Source of the DNA: Siminovitchia thermophila
GTDB taxonomy: Bacteria; Bacillota; Bacilli; Bacillales; Bacillaceae_C
Direction of reading: 5' to 3'
Assembly: GCF_016909185.1 (NCBI RefSeq)
Contig: NZ_JAFBFH010000004.1
Coordinates: 152,300-216,299 of the forward strand
DNA length: 64,000 bases
Part shown: positions 21,194 through 30,769 of the stretch, piece by piece
Numbering within the stretch: position 1 is the first letter of the stretch
Layout: each line of letters opens with the position of its first letter
Notes under the pieces: generated by a model
What the model saw: only the letters and a program-made list of their open reading frames with translations
The model's database searches: none
Told to the model about the DNA's origin: nothing
Translations under genes and position numbers: made by a program

Positions 21194-22156
21194 GTGGAAT
21201 TAAAAGGAATCCATCATGTTTCCGCTATTACAGCAAATGCAAGGGCGAATAAAGACTTTTATACAAATATTCTGGGTTTGCGCTTAGTAAAAAAAACAGT
21301 GAATCAGGATACCCCATCTATGTACCATTTGTTTTATGCTGATGAAACAGGCAGTCCAGGAACAGATTTAACTTTTTTTGAAATTCCACGGGCCGGAAAA
21401 ACATATCAAGGGAATAACAGCATTTCTGCAACATCCCTTCGAGTACCGAATGATAAAGCTCTTTCTTATTGGCAAGAACGCTTTAAAAGAATGAGTGTGC
21501 CTCATGAAGAAATAAAAGAGCGAGCAGGTAGATTAACGTTGGCTTTCAATGATTTTGAAGGGCAAAGGCTTATTCTGGTGTCGGATGAAAATAACAAAGG
21601 AGTAAAAGGTGGTACTCCCTGGGGTAAATCTCCGATTCCCAAAGAGTTCGGTATTGTGGGACTTGGTCCTTCACAATTAACCATTGCCAATATAGAGGGG
21701 ACTGTAGACTTGTTTACTAATGTTTTGGGATTCCGGAAGAAAGGGCAATATGCATCTTCTGTTAAAGGGCAGCCGGATATTGTAGTATACGAAACGGGAG
21801 AAGGAGGAACAGGTGCTGAGATTCACTTAGAGCACAGGTTAGATGTAACCGAGGAGCGCCCGGGACGCGGGAGTGTTCATCATATTGCATTACGTGTAGA
21901 TAATGAAGAAGAATTCCATGCATGGATTGATAAGCTAAATGAACATAATATTGCTCATTCCGGTTTTGTTGATCGCTTTTACTTTCGCTCTGTTTATTTA
22001 AAAGATCCAAACGGGATTACGATTGAACTGGCGACAGACGGGCCCGGTTTTGATATTGATGAGGAATTGGAACATTTAGGTGAAAGCTTGGCACTGCCTC
22101 CATTTTTGGAGCATCGTCGTGAAGAGATAGAGGCACGATTGAAGCCTTTAGACTAA
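21194..22156 (+). CDS. Ring-cleaving extradiol dioxygenase (MhqO/MhqE type)
   Basis: 320-residue two-module vicinal-oxygen-chelate dioxygenase. Metal ligands are His in KGIHHVSAIT (N-terminal), His in GSVHHIALRV (second module) and Glu in GITIELATDGPGF. The family in Bacillus (MhqA/E/O) opens hydroquinone or catechol rings and is induced by quinones through MhqR. AAGGAGGAG lies before GTG 21194; the longer upstream frame is non-coding. No mhqR-type gene is adjacent. Confidence 0.88.
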   Translation: MELKGIHHVSAITANARANKDFYTNILGLRLVKKTVNQDTPSMYHLFYADETGSPGTDLTFFEIPRAGKTYQGNNSISATSLRVPNDKALSYWQERFKRMSVPHEEIKERAGRLTLAFNDFEGQRLILVSDENNKGVKGGTPWGKSPIPKEFGIVGLGPSQLTIANIEGTVDLFTNVLGFRKKGQYASSVKGQPDIVVYETGEGGTGAEIHLEHRLDVTEERPGRGSVHHIALRVDNEEEFHAWIDKLNEHNIAHSGFVDRFYFRSVYLKDPNGITIELATDGPGFDIDEELEHLGESLALPPFLEHRREEIEARLKPLD

Positions 22157-22719
22157 ACTTGAGAAAAGGAAGAAATGAAACCAAGTCCGATTGCCAAAGA
22201 CTTTTGAAGATCGAGAACAGTGGCATGCCAATTTTTTCAACCGGAATAAGTGAAGGGTTTTTGAGAAGCTGAAAGAAAATGTCTTCTACATTCCCATTTT
22301 TGATCCATCAAAGTTTGTTCGTTTGGGACTCTGTTTGTCAATAACATATACGGTCCATAATGGCTTTCATGTATATATTGAATCTTCCTTTTTACTATAA
22401 AAATATGGCCTTAGTGGTTATCGTATTTGGAAAAATTCTCAATCTGACATGATTTTTTTGTGGTTTTTATATATTGTTTGCAGAATGTATGCCGTGTGGA
22501 TTTTCATAGCTTTAGAAATTCTGTTGTTGATATCATTTAAATGGGCGGTATCATGGTTTGAACCGCACCTTTGCTAAGCTGTTATGATATGTATGTCTGC
22601 CCGGATCCATTTTCGGACAGGGACAGAGGGTGAAAAATTAAAAGTATCATAGGAACCTTCTGCCTTTTTGACAAGATTTTTTTGATTGATAATTGAATGT
22701 TCAAGCAGGAGGAATGAGT
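22157..22719. other. Spacer upstream of panD
   Basis: About 560 bp, A/T rich, with no frame over 40 codons that has a ribosome site and no tandem repeat. A G/C-rich imperfect hairpin near 22591-22630 (CTGCCCG/CGGACAG) could be a terminator or part of the panD leader. Confidence 0.45.
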
Positions 22720-23103
22720 ATGTTTAGAACGATGATGAATGGGAAAATTCACCGCGCACGTGTAACTGAGGCCAATTTGCATTATGTGGGAAGTATTACA
22801 ATTGACGCGGATATATTAGATGAAGTAGGAATGGTCGAAAACGAAAAAGTTCAAATTGTCAACAATAACAACGGTGCCCGCTTGGAAACATATATCATTC
22901 CGGGAGAAAGAGGCAGTGGTATCATCTGTTTAAACGGGGCTGCAGCTCGCCTTGTACAAGTGGGGGATATCGTTATTATCATTTCCTACATTCTTGTTCC
23001 GGAAGAAAATATCGCTGCCCATAAGCCCAAAGTTGCGATTATGGATGAAAACAATCGTATTCAGGAAATTCTGTCGGCCGAGCCAGAAAATACGATTTTG
23101 TGA
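22720..23103 (+). CDS. panD: Aspartate 1-decarboxylase PanD
   Basis: 127-residue pyruvoyl enzyme that makes beta-alanine for coenzyme A. The self-processing site Gly24-Ser25 is in HYVGSITID, and the conserved [19 protein letters not shown] follows. CAGGAGGA precedes ATG 22720. It stands alone; panB and panC, its usual operon partners, are not in this window. Confidence 0.96.
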   Translation: MFRTMMNGKIHRARVTEANLHYVGSITIDADILDEVGMVENEKVQIVNNNNGARLETYIIPGERGSGIICLNGAAARLVQVGDIVIIISYILVPEENIAAHKPKVAIMDENNRIQEILSAEPENTIL

Positions 23104-23251
23104 TTGTCATGAAAGCGTAAAACACCTGTCAAGCGATTTTTGACGCCAGATCATTGCCTTGATCATCTGAATGGGGAATAACAGGTAATATGCTTCGTGT
23201 TCATGATTGCCTTTGCTATAATGGTTATGAAAACGAAATGTTGGTGAGTAT

Positions 23252-24094
23252 ATGATTTATGTAGGAGTAACTGGTTGGGGAGACCACGATATTTATCCGA
23301 AAGGAATCGCTTCGCGTGATAAATTAAAAGAGTATAGTGCCCATTTTCCGGCCGTTGAGGTTGACTCCTTCTTTTATGCTGTTCAGCCGGCCCGCAACGT
23401 GGAACGATGGGTCAAAGATACACCCGACGATTTTCGGTTTGTTGTGAAAGCCTACCAAGGGATGACAGGGCATGAGCGCGGGGAAATGCCGTTTTCTTCG
23501 AGAGAAGAAATGTTTAACGCTTATGTTGAGTCCATTGAGGCGTTCGCTGAAAGTGGGAAATTGGCGATGGTATTGTTCCAGTTCCCACCATGGTTCGATT
23601 GTACGAAAGAGAATGTTGATTATTTACGGATGTGTCGGAAACGGATGGAAAGGTTTCCGGTTGCCGTGGAATTTAGAAATCGAACTTGGTTCTCTCCTCA
23701 TTTACAGGAAAAGACACTTCAGTTTTTAAAAACCGAAGGGTGGATCCATGTTGTGTGTGATGAACCGCAAGTGGGGGAAGGCTCTGTTCCGATCGTGCTT
23801 GCGGCCACCCATGAGGAAAAAGCGCTTATCCGCATGCATGGGCGGAATACGGCCGCATGGATGAAGCCAGGTGGTAAAAATTGGAGGGCGACTCGCTATT
23901 TATACCGCTATCATCAAGCGGAGTTGGAACAATGGAAAGAAAACATTTTAAATCTGCAAACGGAAACGAAGGATGTCTTTGTCCTCTTCAATAATAATTC
24001 CGGCGGGGATGCCGCCGGCAATGCGAAAGAATTGATTCATTTGCTGGGCATACAATATAAAGGACTTGCAACAAGGCAACTTGATTTGTTTTGA
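23252..24094 (+). CDS. yunF: DUF72 protein YunF
   Basis: 280-residue TIM-barrel-like DUF72 protein. Characteristic phrases: VGVTGWGDHD at the start, EVDSFFYAVQP, VEFRNRTWF, and YLYRYHQAELEQW. The molecular function of DUF72 is not established. It lies 18 bp before yunD, forming a likely two-gene unit, the reverse gene order partner of the B. subtilis yunD-yunF neighbourhood. Confidence 0.88.
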   Translation: MIYVGVTGWGDHDIYPKGIASRDKLKEYSAHFPAVEVDSFFYAVQPARNVERWVKDTPDDFRFVVKAYQGMTGHERGEMPFSSREEMFNAYVESIEAFAESGKLAMVLFQFPPWFDCTKENVDYLRMCRKRMERFPVAVEFRNRTWFSPHLQEKTLQFLKTEGWIHVVCDEPQVGEGSVPIVLAATHEEKALIRMHGRNTAAWMKPGGKNWRATRYLYRYHQAELEQWKENILNLQTETKDVFVLFNNNSGGDAAGNAKELIHLLGIQYKGLATRQLDLF

Positions 24095-24112
24095 TGGATG
24101 GGAAGTGGATCA

Positions 24113-25483
24113 GTGAAGGAAAAAGTCCATATTTATCATACGAACGACATTCACAGTCACTTGGAAAATTGGCCGCGGATCAATCATTTTTTAGTAGAAA
24201 GAAGAGAGGCTCACGAAGCAGACGGTGAAGATGTTTTCATTTTTGATTGCGGCGATTTTGTTGATAGATGGCACCCTTTTACAGAAGGGACTAAGGGAAA
24301 AGGGAACGTCACATTGATAAATGAAGCCGGTTATACAGCTGTTACGATCGGTAACAATGAGGGGATGACATTGGATCATCGTTCATTGAATGAGCTGTAT
24401 AGTGACGCACAATTTGATATAGTGTTGGCCAACCTTTTTTTGCCGGAAGGAAAAAGGCCGGCTTGGGCCCTTCCGCGTCAAATTTATATGACTTCCAGAG
24501 GGACGAAAATCGGGGTGACGGGCGTAACCGCCTATTATCACCGATTATATAAGCTTTTGGATTGGGAGCTTACTGAACCTCTTCATGAACTCTCCAAGCA
24601 AATTGAACTACTTCGGAAAGAAGCGGATGTCATTATTGTGCTATCTCACTTGGGTCTGCAGGCTGATCGCTGGATAGCGGAAAATGAACCCGGAGTTGAT
24701 CTCATCTTGGGAGGACATACGCATCACGTTTTGCCAAATGGAGAACCGGCAGGTGCAGCTTTATTGGGAGCTGCAGGAAGGTATGGTGAATATGTCGGTT
24801 ACGTGGCGGCGGAATGGGAGATTGAAGATGTATCTGCCAAGACATTCAATGCTACCCTATTTGAAACGGCCTACTTGGCTGCTCCTCCAGATGAAACCGA
24901 GCAAATGCACGAATGGAGAGAAATTGGCAAAAAGTTGCTATCCACGGAAGTTGTTTCCCTTCCGAATCCGCTTACATATTCTTGGGATAAAAATTCAGAG
25001 CTTCCGGCGATGCTCGCCGAAGCCCTCTATCACTGGTGTGGTGCGGATGGTGCACTGGTCAATTCAGGGCTGTTCCTTGCCCCGCTGGACGAGGGTCAGG
25101 TCACTAAATATGATATACACCAAATGCTGCCGCATCCGATCAATCCTTGCCTAGTGGAGCTGGACGGTGGAGCATTACGAGAAGTCCTGTATCAAGCTGA
25201 GGAGACCCAGTTGCCTCAACTTACATTTAAAGGATTGGGGTTCAGAGGTGTCATGATGGGAAAATTTGTTTATCATCATATTGAAGCAGATTTTCAAAAC
25301 AATATCCTCCAAATTGGCGGCAAGCCTCTCAATCTTGAAGAGACCTATAAAATTGCCACAATTGATACATTTACTTTCGGTAAATTTTTCCCGCAAATCC
25401 AGCATGCTCAAATGAAAATATATTATCTCCCCGAATTTTTACGAGATGTAATGGAGTGGCATTTAATCCAGTTGTATAAATAA
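24113..25483 (+). CDS. yunD: 5'-nucleotidase-family metallophosphatase YunD
   Basis: 456 residues. The N-terminal calcineurin-like phosphatase domain has HTNDIHSHLENW, FDCGDFVDRW, TIGNNEGMT, VLSHLGLQ and GGHTHHV as metal-binding motifs. The C-terminal 5'-nucleotidase domain binds substrate (NSGLFLAPLDEG). No signal peptide, so the enzyme is probably cytosolic, unlike secreted UshA. GTG 24113 is preferred; an ATG at 24098 touches the yunF stop without a ribosome site. Its stop codon lies inside the first unit of the tandem array that follows. Confidence 0.88.
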   Translation: MKEKVHIYHTNDIHSHLENWPRINHFLVERREAHEADGEDVFIFDCGDFVDRWHPFTEGTKGKGNVTLINEAGYTAVTIGNNEGMTLDHRSLNELYSDAQFDIVLANLFLPEGKRPAWALPRQIYMTSRGTKIGVTGVTAYYHRLYKLLDWELTEPLHELSKQIELLRKEADVIIVLSHLGLQADRWIAENEPGVDLILGGHTHHVLPNGEPAGAALLGAAGRYGEYVGYVAAEWEIEDVSAKTFNATLFETAYLAAPPDETEQMHEWREIGKKLLSTEVVSLPNPLTYSWDKNSELPAMLAEALYHWCGADGALVNSGLFLAPLDEGQVTKYDIHQMLPHPINPCLVELDGGALREVLYQAEETQLPQLTFKGLGFRGVMMGKFVYHHIEADFQNNILQIGGKPLNLEETYKIATIDTFTFGKFFPQIQHAQMKIYYLPEFLRDVMEWHLIQLYK

Positions 25484-25888
25484 GGGAGAATGCCCGCATA
25501 TAAGGAGAAATGCTGTGGGGTGAGGAAAGCTCCTTGCGTATAAGGAGAAGCTCCCCATATAGGAAGATTCCCCGCATATAAGGAGAAATGCCGTAGGGTG
25601 AGAGGAAAGCACCTTGCGTATAAGGAGAAGCTCCCCGCGTATAAGCAGAGGTTCCCCGCATATAAGGAGAAATGCTATCGGGTGAGGGGAAAGCTCCTTG
25701 CGTATAAGGAGAAGCTCCCCCATATAGGATAGATTCCCCGCATATAAATAGAAATATCCACATATAAGGAAAAACTCCCCCGAGGGTAAGGGGGAAAATT
25801 CCCCGTATACGGATAACCTGCTCGCATATTAGCAAGGGCCCCTCCCACTGTATAAGCGAAATACCATTGGATAAAACGAGAAACGCGC
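25474..25888. repeat. Intergenic tandem array of about 20-bp units with higher-order structure
   Basis: Units resemble GCGTATAAGGAGAAGCTCCC. Four different subunits form a larger block that restarts with GCATATAAGGAGAAATGC at 25496, 25574 and 25658 (a diverged fourth at 25740), a period of 78-84 bp. Units decay after 25760. The first unit overlaps the yunD stop codon. A second array at 57421 shares the core CCCGCRTATA. Minus-strand frames here only spell repeat peptides. Confidence 0.9.
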
Positions 25889-25984
25889 GTTTATGTGGCG
25901 GGGCGCAAGCTCACGCTCACGCCCAGTTGCGGGAACGCTCCTTTGCCCTTTTCATATATATGGGTATCAGAAGGGGTGGATGGA

Positions 25985-26287
25985 ATGATTTCTATTGAAC
26001 CTGTAATCATTGACGGGCACATGTTTGTAGCCTCTGTTGTCCGCTTGCCAAAAACGACGCTTCTCACTGTGTCCAATGATCGTGGATACATTATGTGTGG
26101 TGCTCTTGATATCGGGCTTTTAAATAAAAAGCTTAAAGACCGGGGGATCATTGCGGGGAGAGCTGTTGGAGTGCGAACGATAGAAGAACTGCTGGAAGGC
26201 CCGCTCGAATCCGTGACAATTGCTGCTGAGGAGCGTGGGATATTTGCCGGAATGGCAGGGCGCGATGCGCTATTAAAAATGATTTAA
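25985..26287 (+). CDS. yunC: DUF1805 protein YunC
   Basis: 100-residue conserved Bacillaceae protein of the DUF1805 family (ISIEPVIIDGHMFVASVVRL, then YIMCGALDIGLLN). Function unknown. AAGGGG before ATG 25985 fixes the start; the longer frame upstream begins in the spacer. It sits between the tandem array and yunB, as yunC-yunB in B. subtilis. Confidence 0.85.
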   Translation: MISIEPVIIDGHMFVASVVRLPKTTLLTVSNDRGYIMCGALDIGLLNKKLKDRGIIAGRAVGVRTIEELLEGPLESVTIAAEERGIFAGMAGRDALLKMI

Positions 26288-26354
26288 ATGAATTTTTTCT
26301 CAAAGAGCTATTACCCTCCATGTTCGCATATGCTAGTCATGGGAGGGGATTTTT

Positions 26355-27122
26355 TTGGCTCATTTTCGTGCGCGCAAGTTCCGGCGCGGTCCGTTGCCGT
26401 TCCGTTATGTTATGTTGATTTCATTCGTCTTTTTTTTATTGTCAACAGCTGCCGGGCTTTGGATCGTCAATTACGGGATTAAGCCAACATTAACGAGATA
26501 TGCGGAATCACAAACGAAAAAAATTGCTCCCATGGTTATTAGCCGGGCTGTCAAAGAGGTGATTCCAAACGTAAAAGACATACGGGAGATTACGGAAATC
26601 GTTCCGAATCAATCGGGAGGTTCCTCTGTACAATATAAAACAGACATCATCAACCAAATTCAAGCAGATATTTCCAGGGCAATCCAGTCGAATTTAAAGC
26701 AGGCCGAAGCTGGTAATCTGGATGCCCTTAGAGAAGACACCGGGGTCGAATTTGATTATGAATCATCTTCTCAGGGTGAAGGAATCGTTTATTCTTTCCC
26801 GCTAGGCCAGGCGACAAAAAATGCTCTTCTCGGTAACTTGGGTCCACGGATTCCAATCCGGTTTACCGCTATTGGGGATGTCTCCACAAACGTTGACACA
26901 AGAGTGGAACAATATCCCATTAATAATATGTTTGTTACGATATCCATTCAAGTTCAGGTGAATGTACAGATCATTATCCCGTTTGGGACTAAAGAGGCGG
27001 TTGTTCAACAGGAAGTTCCTATTGCTATAGGATTGTATCCGGGAGACGTTCCACAATTTTACAACAACGGCGGAACAACCAACCCATCCATACAATTCCC
27101 AAAACAGGACAATTCTCCATAG
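26355..27122 (+). CDS. yunB: Sporulation protein YunB
   Basis: 255 residues with one N-terminal membrane segment (about 18-38, FRYVMLISFVFFLLSTAAGL) and a large extracytoplasmic domain. Matches YunB, a mother-cell (SigE regulon) protein needed for full sporulation in B. subtilis. The start is TTG 26355 after GGGAGGGG. The tail is Asn/Gly rich. Divergent lytH is farther right here than in B. subtilis because two transporter genes lie between. Confidence 0.85.
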   Translation: MAHFRARKFRRGPLPFRYVMLISFVFFLLSTAAGLWIVNYGIKPTLTRYAESQTKKIAPMVISRAVKEVIPNVKDIREITEIVPNQSGGSSVQYKTDIINQIQADISRAIQSNLKQAEAGNLDALREDTGVEFDYESSSQGEGIVYSFPLGQATKNALLGNLGPRIPIRFTAIGDVSTNVDTRVEQYPINNMFVTISIQVQVNVQIIIPFGTKEAVVQQEVPIAIGLYPGDVPQFYNNGGTTNPSIQFPKQDNSP

Positions 27123-27213
27123 TATTGTCAGCGAAAAAAATTAATGATATCATGTTTTGGTACGTTCTGAAAACATTTTCAACATGGTGGTAGAAGTTTA
27201 TAAATCGCTTTTC

Positions 27214-27242
27214 TTGGATGGCCAATACTATTTTGCTAAAAT
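27214..27242 (+). promoter_or_regulatory. Sigma-A promoter of the NhaC-family gene
   Basis: TTGGAT, 17-base spacer, TAAAAT, about 95 bases before the start codon. Confidence 0.7.
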
Positions 27243-27338
27243 TTCCTTTTACTCGTCTGCTCCCAAAGAGGATGGAAAGAGAACGTGCGCGTGAAAAATC
27301 ATAAACGCATCTTTGTTTTTACTCAATGGAGGTTTGTC

Positions 27339-28916
27339 ATGGAAAACTCAATCTTGTCTTTGCTTCCGCCATTACTTGCGGTCGTAATGGTCATGCTGAC
27401 GCGCCGTGTTTTACTGTCTCTCGGAACAGGGATTGTCGTATCTGCTCTTCTGCTTGGAAAAGGGGATGTTGTCGCGACATTCATTCTGATATGGGAGGCA
27501 GTAAAAGGAATCTTTTTGAAGGAAGACGGATTCGATACTTGGAATATATATATTATCTTATTTTTGTTTATTTTAGGGGCGATAACAGCGCTCATTAACA
27601 TAACAGGAGGAAGCAAGGCTTTTGGAGAGTGGGCACTTACCAAGGTGAAAAGCAGGATCGGGGCGCAAATATTATCCGCTATATTGGGAATCGCCATTTT
27701 CATTGATGATTATTTCAATGCGCTTGCGGTTGGTCAGGTTGCCCGACCGATTACAGATCGGCATCGTGTATCAAGGGCAAAGCTCGCCTATATTATTGAC
27801 TCGACGTCGGCACCAGTTTGTGTTGTTTCTCCTGTTTCCAGTTGGGGCGCCTTTATCATTGGAATCGTCGGAACCGTATTTGCTACCCATAATATCAATG
27901 ACATTTCCGCATTTGCCGCTTTTTTGGAAATGATACCGATGAATCTATATGTTTGGGCTGCCCTGGGGCTCGTTTTTATCACTGTCTCCCGAAATATTGA
28001 TTTTGGGAGCATGAAAATGCATGAAAGGCATACAATGGAAACAGGGGTTCCGTATGACCCTAAAAAAGAAATTCCCGGGGAGATTAAAGAAGATTTGCCT
28101 GTCGGAGAAAACGGAACCGTTGGTGATTTGATTGTTCCGATTGTAACGCTGTTTATTGGGACGATTGCTGTGATTGTCTGGAGCGGATTAAAAAACAGTG
28201 ACAGCGTCACGGCGCCTATAGATATTTTTGGAAATGCGGATGTTTCGCTGGCACTTGTATGTGGCGGTGTTATTAGCCTGGCTATTACGATCTTTTTATT
28301 TATTCGTCAGCAGGTGGCCCATAGAAAACTGCATTCTTCACTTTTGTTAACCGGGATTAGATTTGGCATCCAATCCATGGTACCTGCAGTGCTCATTTTA
28401 GTGTTTGCTTGGACCATTACTTCGCTTATTGATCAGTTGGGAACAGGTGTTTATTTGGGGAATATCGTTGCAAAGTCGTCTTTAAATATATCATTTTTAC
28501 CTTTTATCGTATTTGTTTTTGCCGGACTGATGGCATTTGCTACAGGCACATCATGGGGCTCGTTCGGGATTTTGTTGCCGATTGCGGGGCAAATTGTTGC
28601 AACGACAGATGTGTCTATGTTGCTTCCCGTCATGGCTTCCGTGTTAGCGGGTGCCGTATTTGGGGACCACTGTTCACCTATTTCGGACACAACGATCCTT
28701 TCATCGACCGGTGCTGGATGCAACCACATTGACCATGTGTTGACACAATTGCCGTATGCTCTTACGGCAGCTGCCATTTCGGGAGCGGGATATATCGTGC
28801 TGGGTCTGACCCATTCTACCATTTGGGGTTTAGTGACCGTAGCTGCATTACTACTCATATTTGCGCTGTTTTTTAAACAGAATGATTTTGGGCATAAGAC
28901 ATTGAAAACCAAATAG
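27339..28916 (+). CDS. NhaC-family sodium/proton antiporter
   Basis: 525-residue membrane protein with about 12 spans. NhaC-family phrases include FIDDYFNALAVGQVARPITD, STSAPVCVVSPVSSWGAF and DHCSPISDTTILSSTGAGC. Substrate could be sodium/proton or a carboxylate/sodium exchange as in MleN, so the call stays at family level. GGAGG precedes ATG 27339; a longer frame upstream starts in the leader. Own promoter and own terminator. Confidence 0.85.
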   Translation: MENSILSLLPPLLAVVMVMLTRRVLLSLGTGIVVSALLLGKGDVVATFILIWEAVKGIFLKEDGFDTWNIYIILFLFILGAITALINITGGSKAFGEWALTKVKSRIGAQILSAILGIAIFIDDYFNALAVGQVARPITDRHRVSRAKLAYIIDSTSAPVCVVSPVSSWGAFIIGIVGTVFATHNINDISAFAAFLEMIPMNLYVWAALGLVFITVSRNIDFGSMKMHERHTMETGVPYDPKKEIPGEIKEDLPVGENGTVGDLIVPIVTLFIGTIAVIVWSGLKNSDSVTAPIDIFGNADVSLALVCGGVISLAITIFLFIRQQVAHRKLHSSLLLTGIRFGIQSMVPAVLILVFAWTITSLIDQLGTGVYLGNIVAKSSLNISFLPFIVFVFAGLMAFATGTSWGSFGILLPIAGQIVATTDVSMLLPVMASVLAGAVFGDHCSPISDTTILSSTGAGCNHIDHVLTQLPYALTAAAISGAGYIVLGLTHSTIWGLVTVAALLLIFALFFKQNDFGHKTLKTK

Positions 28917-28920
28917 GAAG

Positions 28921-28944
28921 GCGACAGCACAAGCTGTCGTTTTC
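28921..28944 (+). terminator. Terminator after NhaC-family gene
   Basis: CGACAGC-acaa-GCTGTCG followed by TTTTC. Confidence 0.85.
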
Positions 28945-29083
28945 TATATTAAAATAGTAATGATGTCACGCTGAAATGATATTTCCTTTGACAAAGGCAT
29001 TGTGAGTCGCTATACTAATTCTAAGCTGTTGAATTGTCAGACTTTTCTCAAGAGAAAATTAAATGATAAAGGGGGTTTTATGT

Positions 29084-30598
29084 ATGGAAAACCGAGCGCA
29101 ATTCGGATCGAGGGCAGGTTTTATATTTGCCGCGGTCGGTTCGGCGATCGGGCTGGGAAACATTTGGCGCTTTCCGGGTGTTGCGTATGACAATGGGGGA
29201 GGGGCATTCTTTTTTCCCTATTTGTTTGCCTTGCTTACGGCAGGGATCCCACTTTTAATTTTAGAGTTTACGATTGGTCATAAGTACCGGGGATCTGCGC
29301 CGCTTTCTCTGGCAAGAATTAAGCGGGGAGGAGAATGGATCGGCTGGTGGCAAATCGCCATTGCCTTTGTCATCGCAACCTATTATTCCGTCATTATTGC
29401 ATGGGCTATGTCGTACACTGTTTTTTCATTCAATCTTAAGTGGGGAGCGGATACGACGGACTTTTTAGTCGCTGATTACTTGAAAGTAGGAGATACTGCT
29501 TCCTTCGGCAGCTTTGTTCCAGGTGTTCTTATTCCATTAATTTTAGTTTGGTTAATCGTTCTTGGAATCATGTATGCCGGTGTTAAAAAAGGTATTGAGG
29601 TAGCAGCAAAAATTATGATTCCTTTGCTGGTCGTTTTGTTTGTCATTATTGTTATTCGAGCTCTTACTTTGGAGGGAGCAGTCGACGGGCTGAACACTTT
29701 CTTCAAACCTGATTGGGGCTCTATTATGAATGGAAAAGTTTGGGTTGCCGCATATGGGCAAATCTTCTTTAGCTTGTCTATCGGATTTGCTATTATGGTT
29801 ACTTATTCCAGTTATTTGCCTAAAAAAGCTGATATTACAAATAGCGCCTTTATTACTGGGTTTGCGAATTCCGGTTTTGAATTGCTCGCCGGCTTTGGCG
29901 TTTTTGCGGCATTAGGATTTATGGCTGCCCAGCAAGGAGTTGGGGTGAACGAAGTTGTCCAGGGGGGAGTGTTGCTTGCGTTCTCCGTATTTCCGAGCAT
30001 TATTAATGAAATGCCAGGATTTCAGCATGCTTTTGGCGTTTTGTTTTTCGTATCGTTGACGTTGGCGGGCCTGACCTCGCTTATCTCGATTGTAGAGACG
30101 TATATTGCGGGAGTCCAGGAAAAATTCAACGTCTCAAGAACGAAAGCGGTTACATTTGGCGGAGGCTTGACAGCTCTTGTTGCACTGGTGTTTTCCACGC
30201 AAAACGGGTTGAATTTGCTTGATGTTGCCGACTATTTCATCAATCAATTTGGAGTAGCCTTGGCAGGGCTGTTTGAAGTTGTGTTTATCGCCTGGTTTGC
30301 AAAAGAACTAAAGTCGTTGCAAGCACATGCTGACTCTGTTTCCGATATCAAACTTGGCGCCTGGTGGAGAATTTCATTGTCTGTCATCACGCCAATTGTT
30401 CTCGGTTACATGATGTTTGATAACCTGCGTCAAAACCTTATCGGCGATTATGGAGATTTTCCACGCGAATTCTTGTTCAAATATGGATGGACGGTCGCCC
30501 TTGGCGCCATGTTCTTCGGCGTACTTATGACATTAAAGCCATGGAAAGGCCACAGTCTGAATTACTCGGCTTCCAAAGTTGATAAGGAGGTTGTATGA
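29084..30598 (+). CDS. Sodium-dependent NSS-family amino acid symporter
   Basis: 504 residues, 12 predicted spans, LeuT/SNF fold. The first helix carries the unwound sodium and substrate site (GSAIGLGNIWRFPGVAYDNG). Resembles B. subtilis YocR/YhdH and the MetP/AlaP type, but the substrate cannot be read from sequence. AAAGGGGG precedes ATG 29084. Its stop overlaps the start of a 35-residue small subunit gene (ATGA), so the two are coupled. Confidence 0.9.
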   Translation: MENRAQFGSRAGFIFAAVGSAIGLGNIWRFPGVAYDNGGGAFFFPYLFALLTAGIPLLILEFTIGHKYRGSAPLSLARIKRGGEWIGWWQIAIAFVIATYYSVIIAWAMSYTVFSFNLKWGADTTDFLVADYLKVGDTASFGSFVPGVLIPLILVWLIVLGIMYAGVKKGIEVAAKIMIPLLVVLFVIIVIRALTLEGAVDGLNTFFKPDWGSIMNGKVWVAAYGQIFFSLSIGFAIMVTYSSYLPKKADITNSAFITGFANSGFELLAGFGVFAALGFMAAQQGVGVNEVVQGGVLLAFSVFPSIINEMPGFQHAFGVLFFVSLTLAGLTSLISIVETYIAGVQEKFNVSRTKAVTFGGGLTALVALVFSTQNGLNLLDVADYFINQFGVALAGLFEVVFIAWFAKELKSLQAHADSVSDIKLGAWWRISLSVITPIVLGYMMFDNLRQNLIGDYGDFPREFLFKYGWTVALGAMFFGVLMTLKPWKGHSLNYSASKVDKEVV

Positions 30599-30702
30599 TG
30601 AGCGGCAGTGCTATTGCGATGATGTTTATTGGCGCTATTATTATTTGGGGTGGATTTGCTGCAAGCGTTGGAGTAGCCATATCCAAGTCGAAAAAACAAT
30701 AA
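30595..30702 (+). CDS. MetS-like small subunit of the NSS transporter
   Basis: 35-residue single-span peptide (IAMMFIGAIIIWGG then FAASVGVAI, with a basic SKSKK tail). This is the hallmark of the methionine/alanine importer small subunit family, first seen as MetS in Corynebacterium MetPS. AAGGAGG and a 4-base overlap with the symporter stop support translation. Its presence suggests a methionine/alanine-type substrate for the partner. Confidence 0.8.
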   Translation: MMSGSAIAMMFIGAIIIWGGFAASVGVAISKSKKQ

Positions 30703-30717
30703 ACCTGCATGATGGCC

Positions 30718-30746
30718 AAAAAGCTTCGGGCTCCCCGAAGCTTTTT
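30718..30746. terminator. Bidirectional terminator
   Basis: AAAAAGCTTCGGG-ctc-CCCGAAGCTTTTT: perfect stem with A and T tails, between convergent NSS and lytH units. Confidence 0.92.
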
Positions 30747-30769
30747 GATATGGTTGACGAACGATATCC

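Noticed and set aside
22591..22635. Riboswitch or T-box before panD
   Set aside because: Only a single imperfect G/C hairpin; no conserved T-box sequence or ligand-binding core could be seen.
25371..25835. Minus-strand frames with repeated GELLLIR / YTRGA-type peptides
   Set aside because: They only translate the 20-bp tandem array; no ribosome site, and more than one frame stays open because the unit lacks stops.
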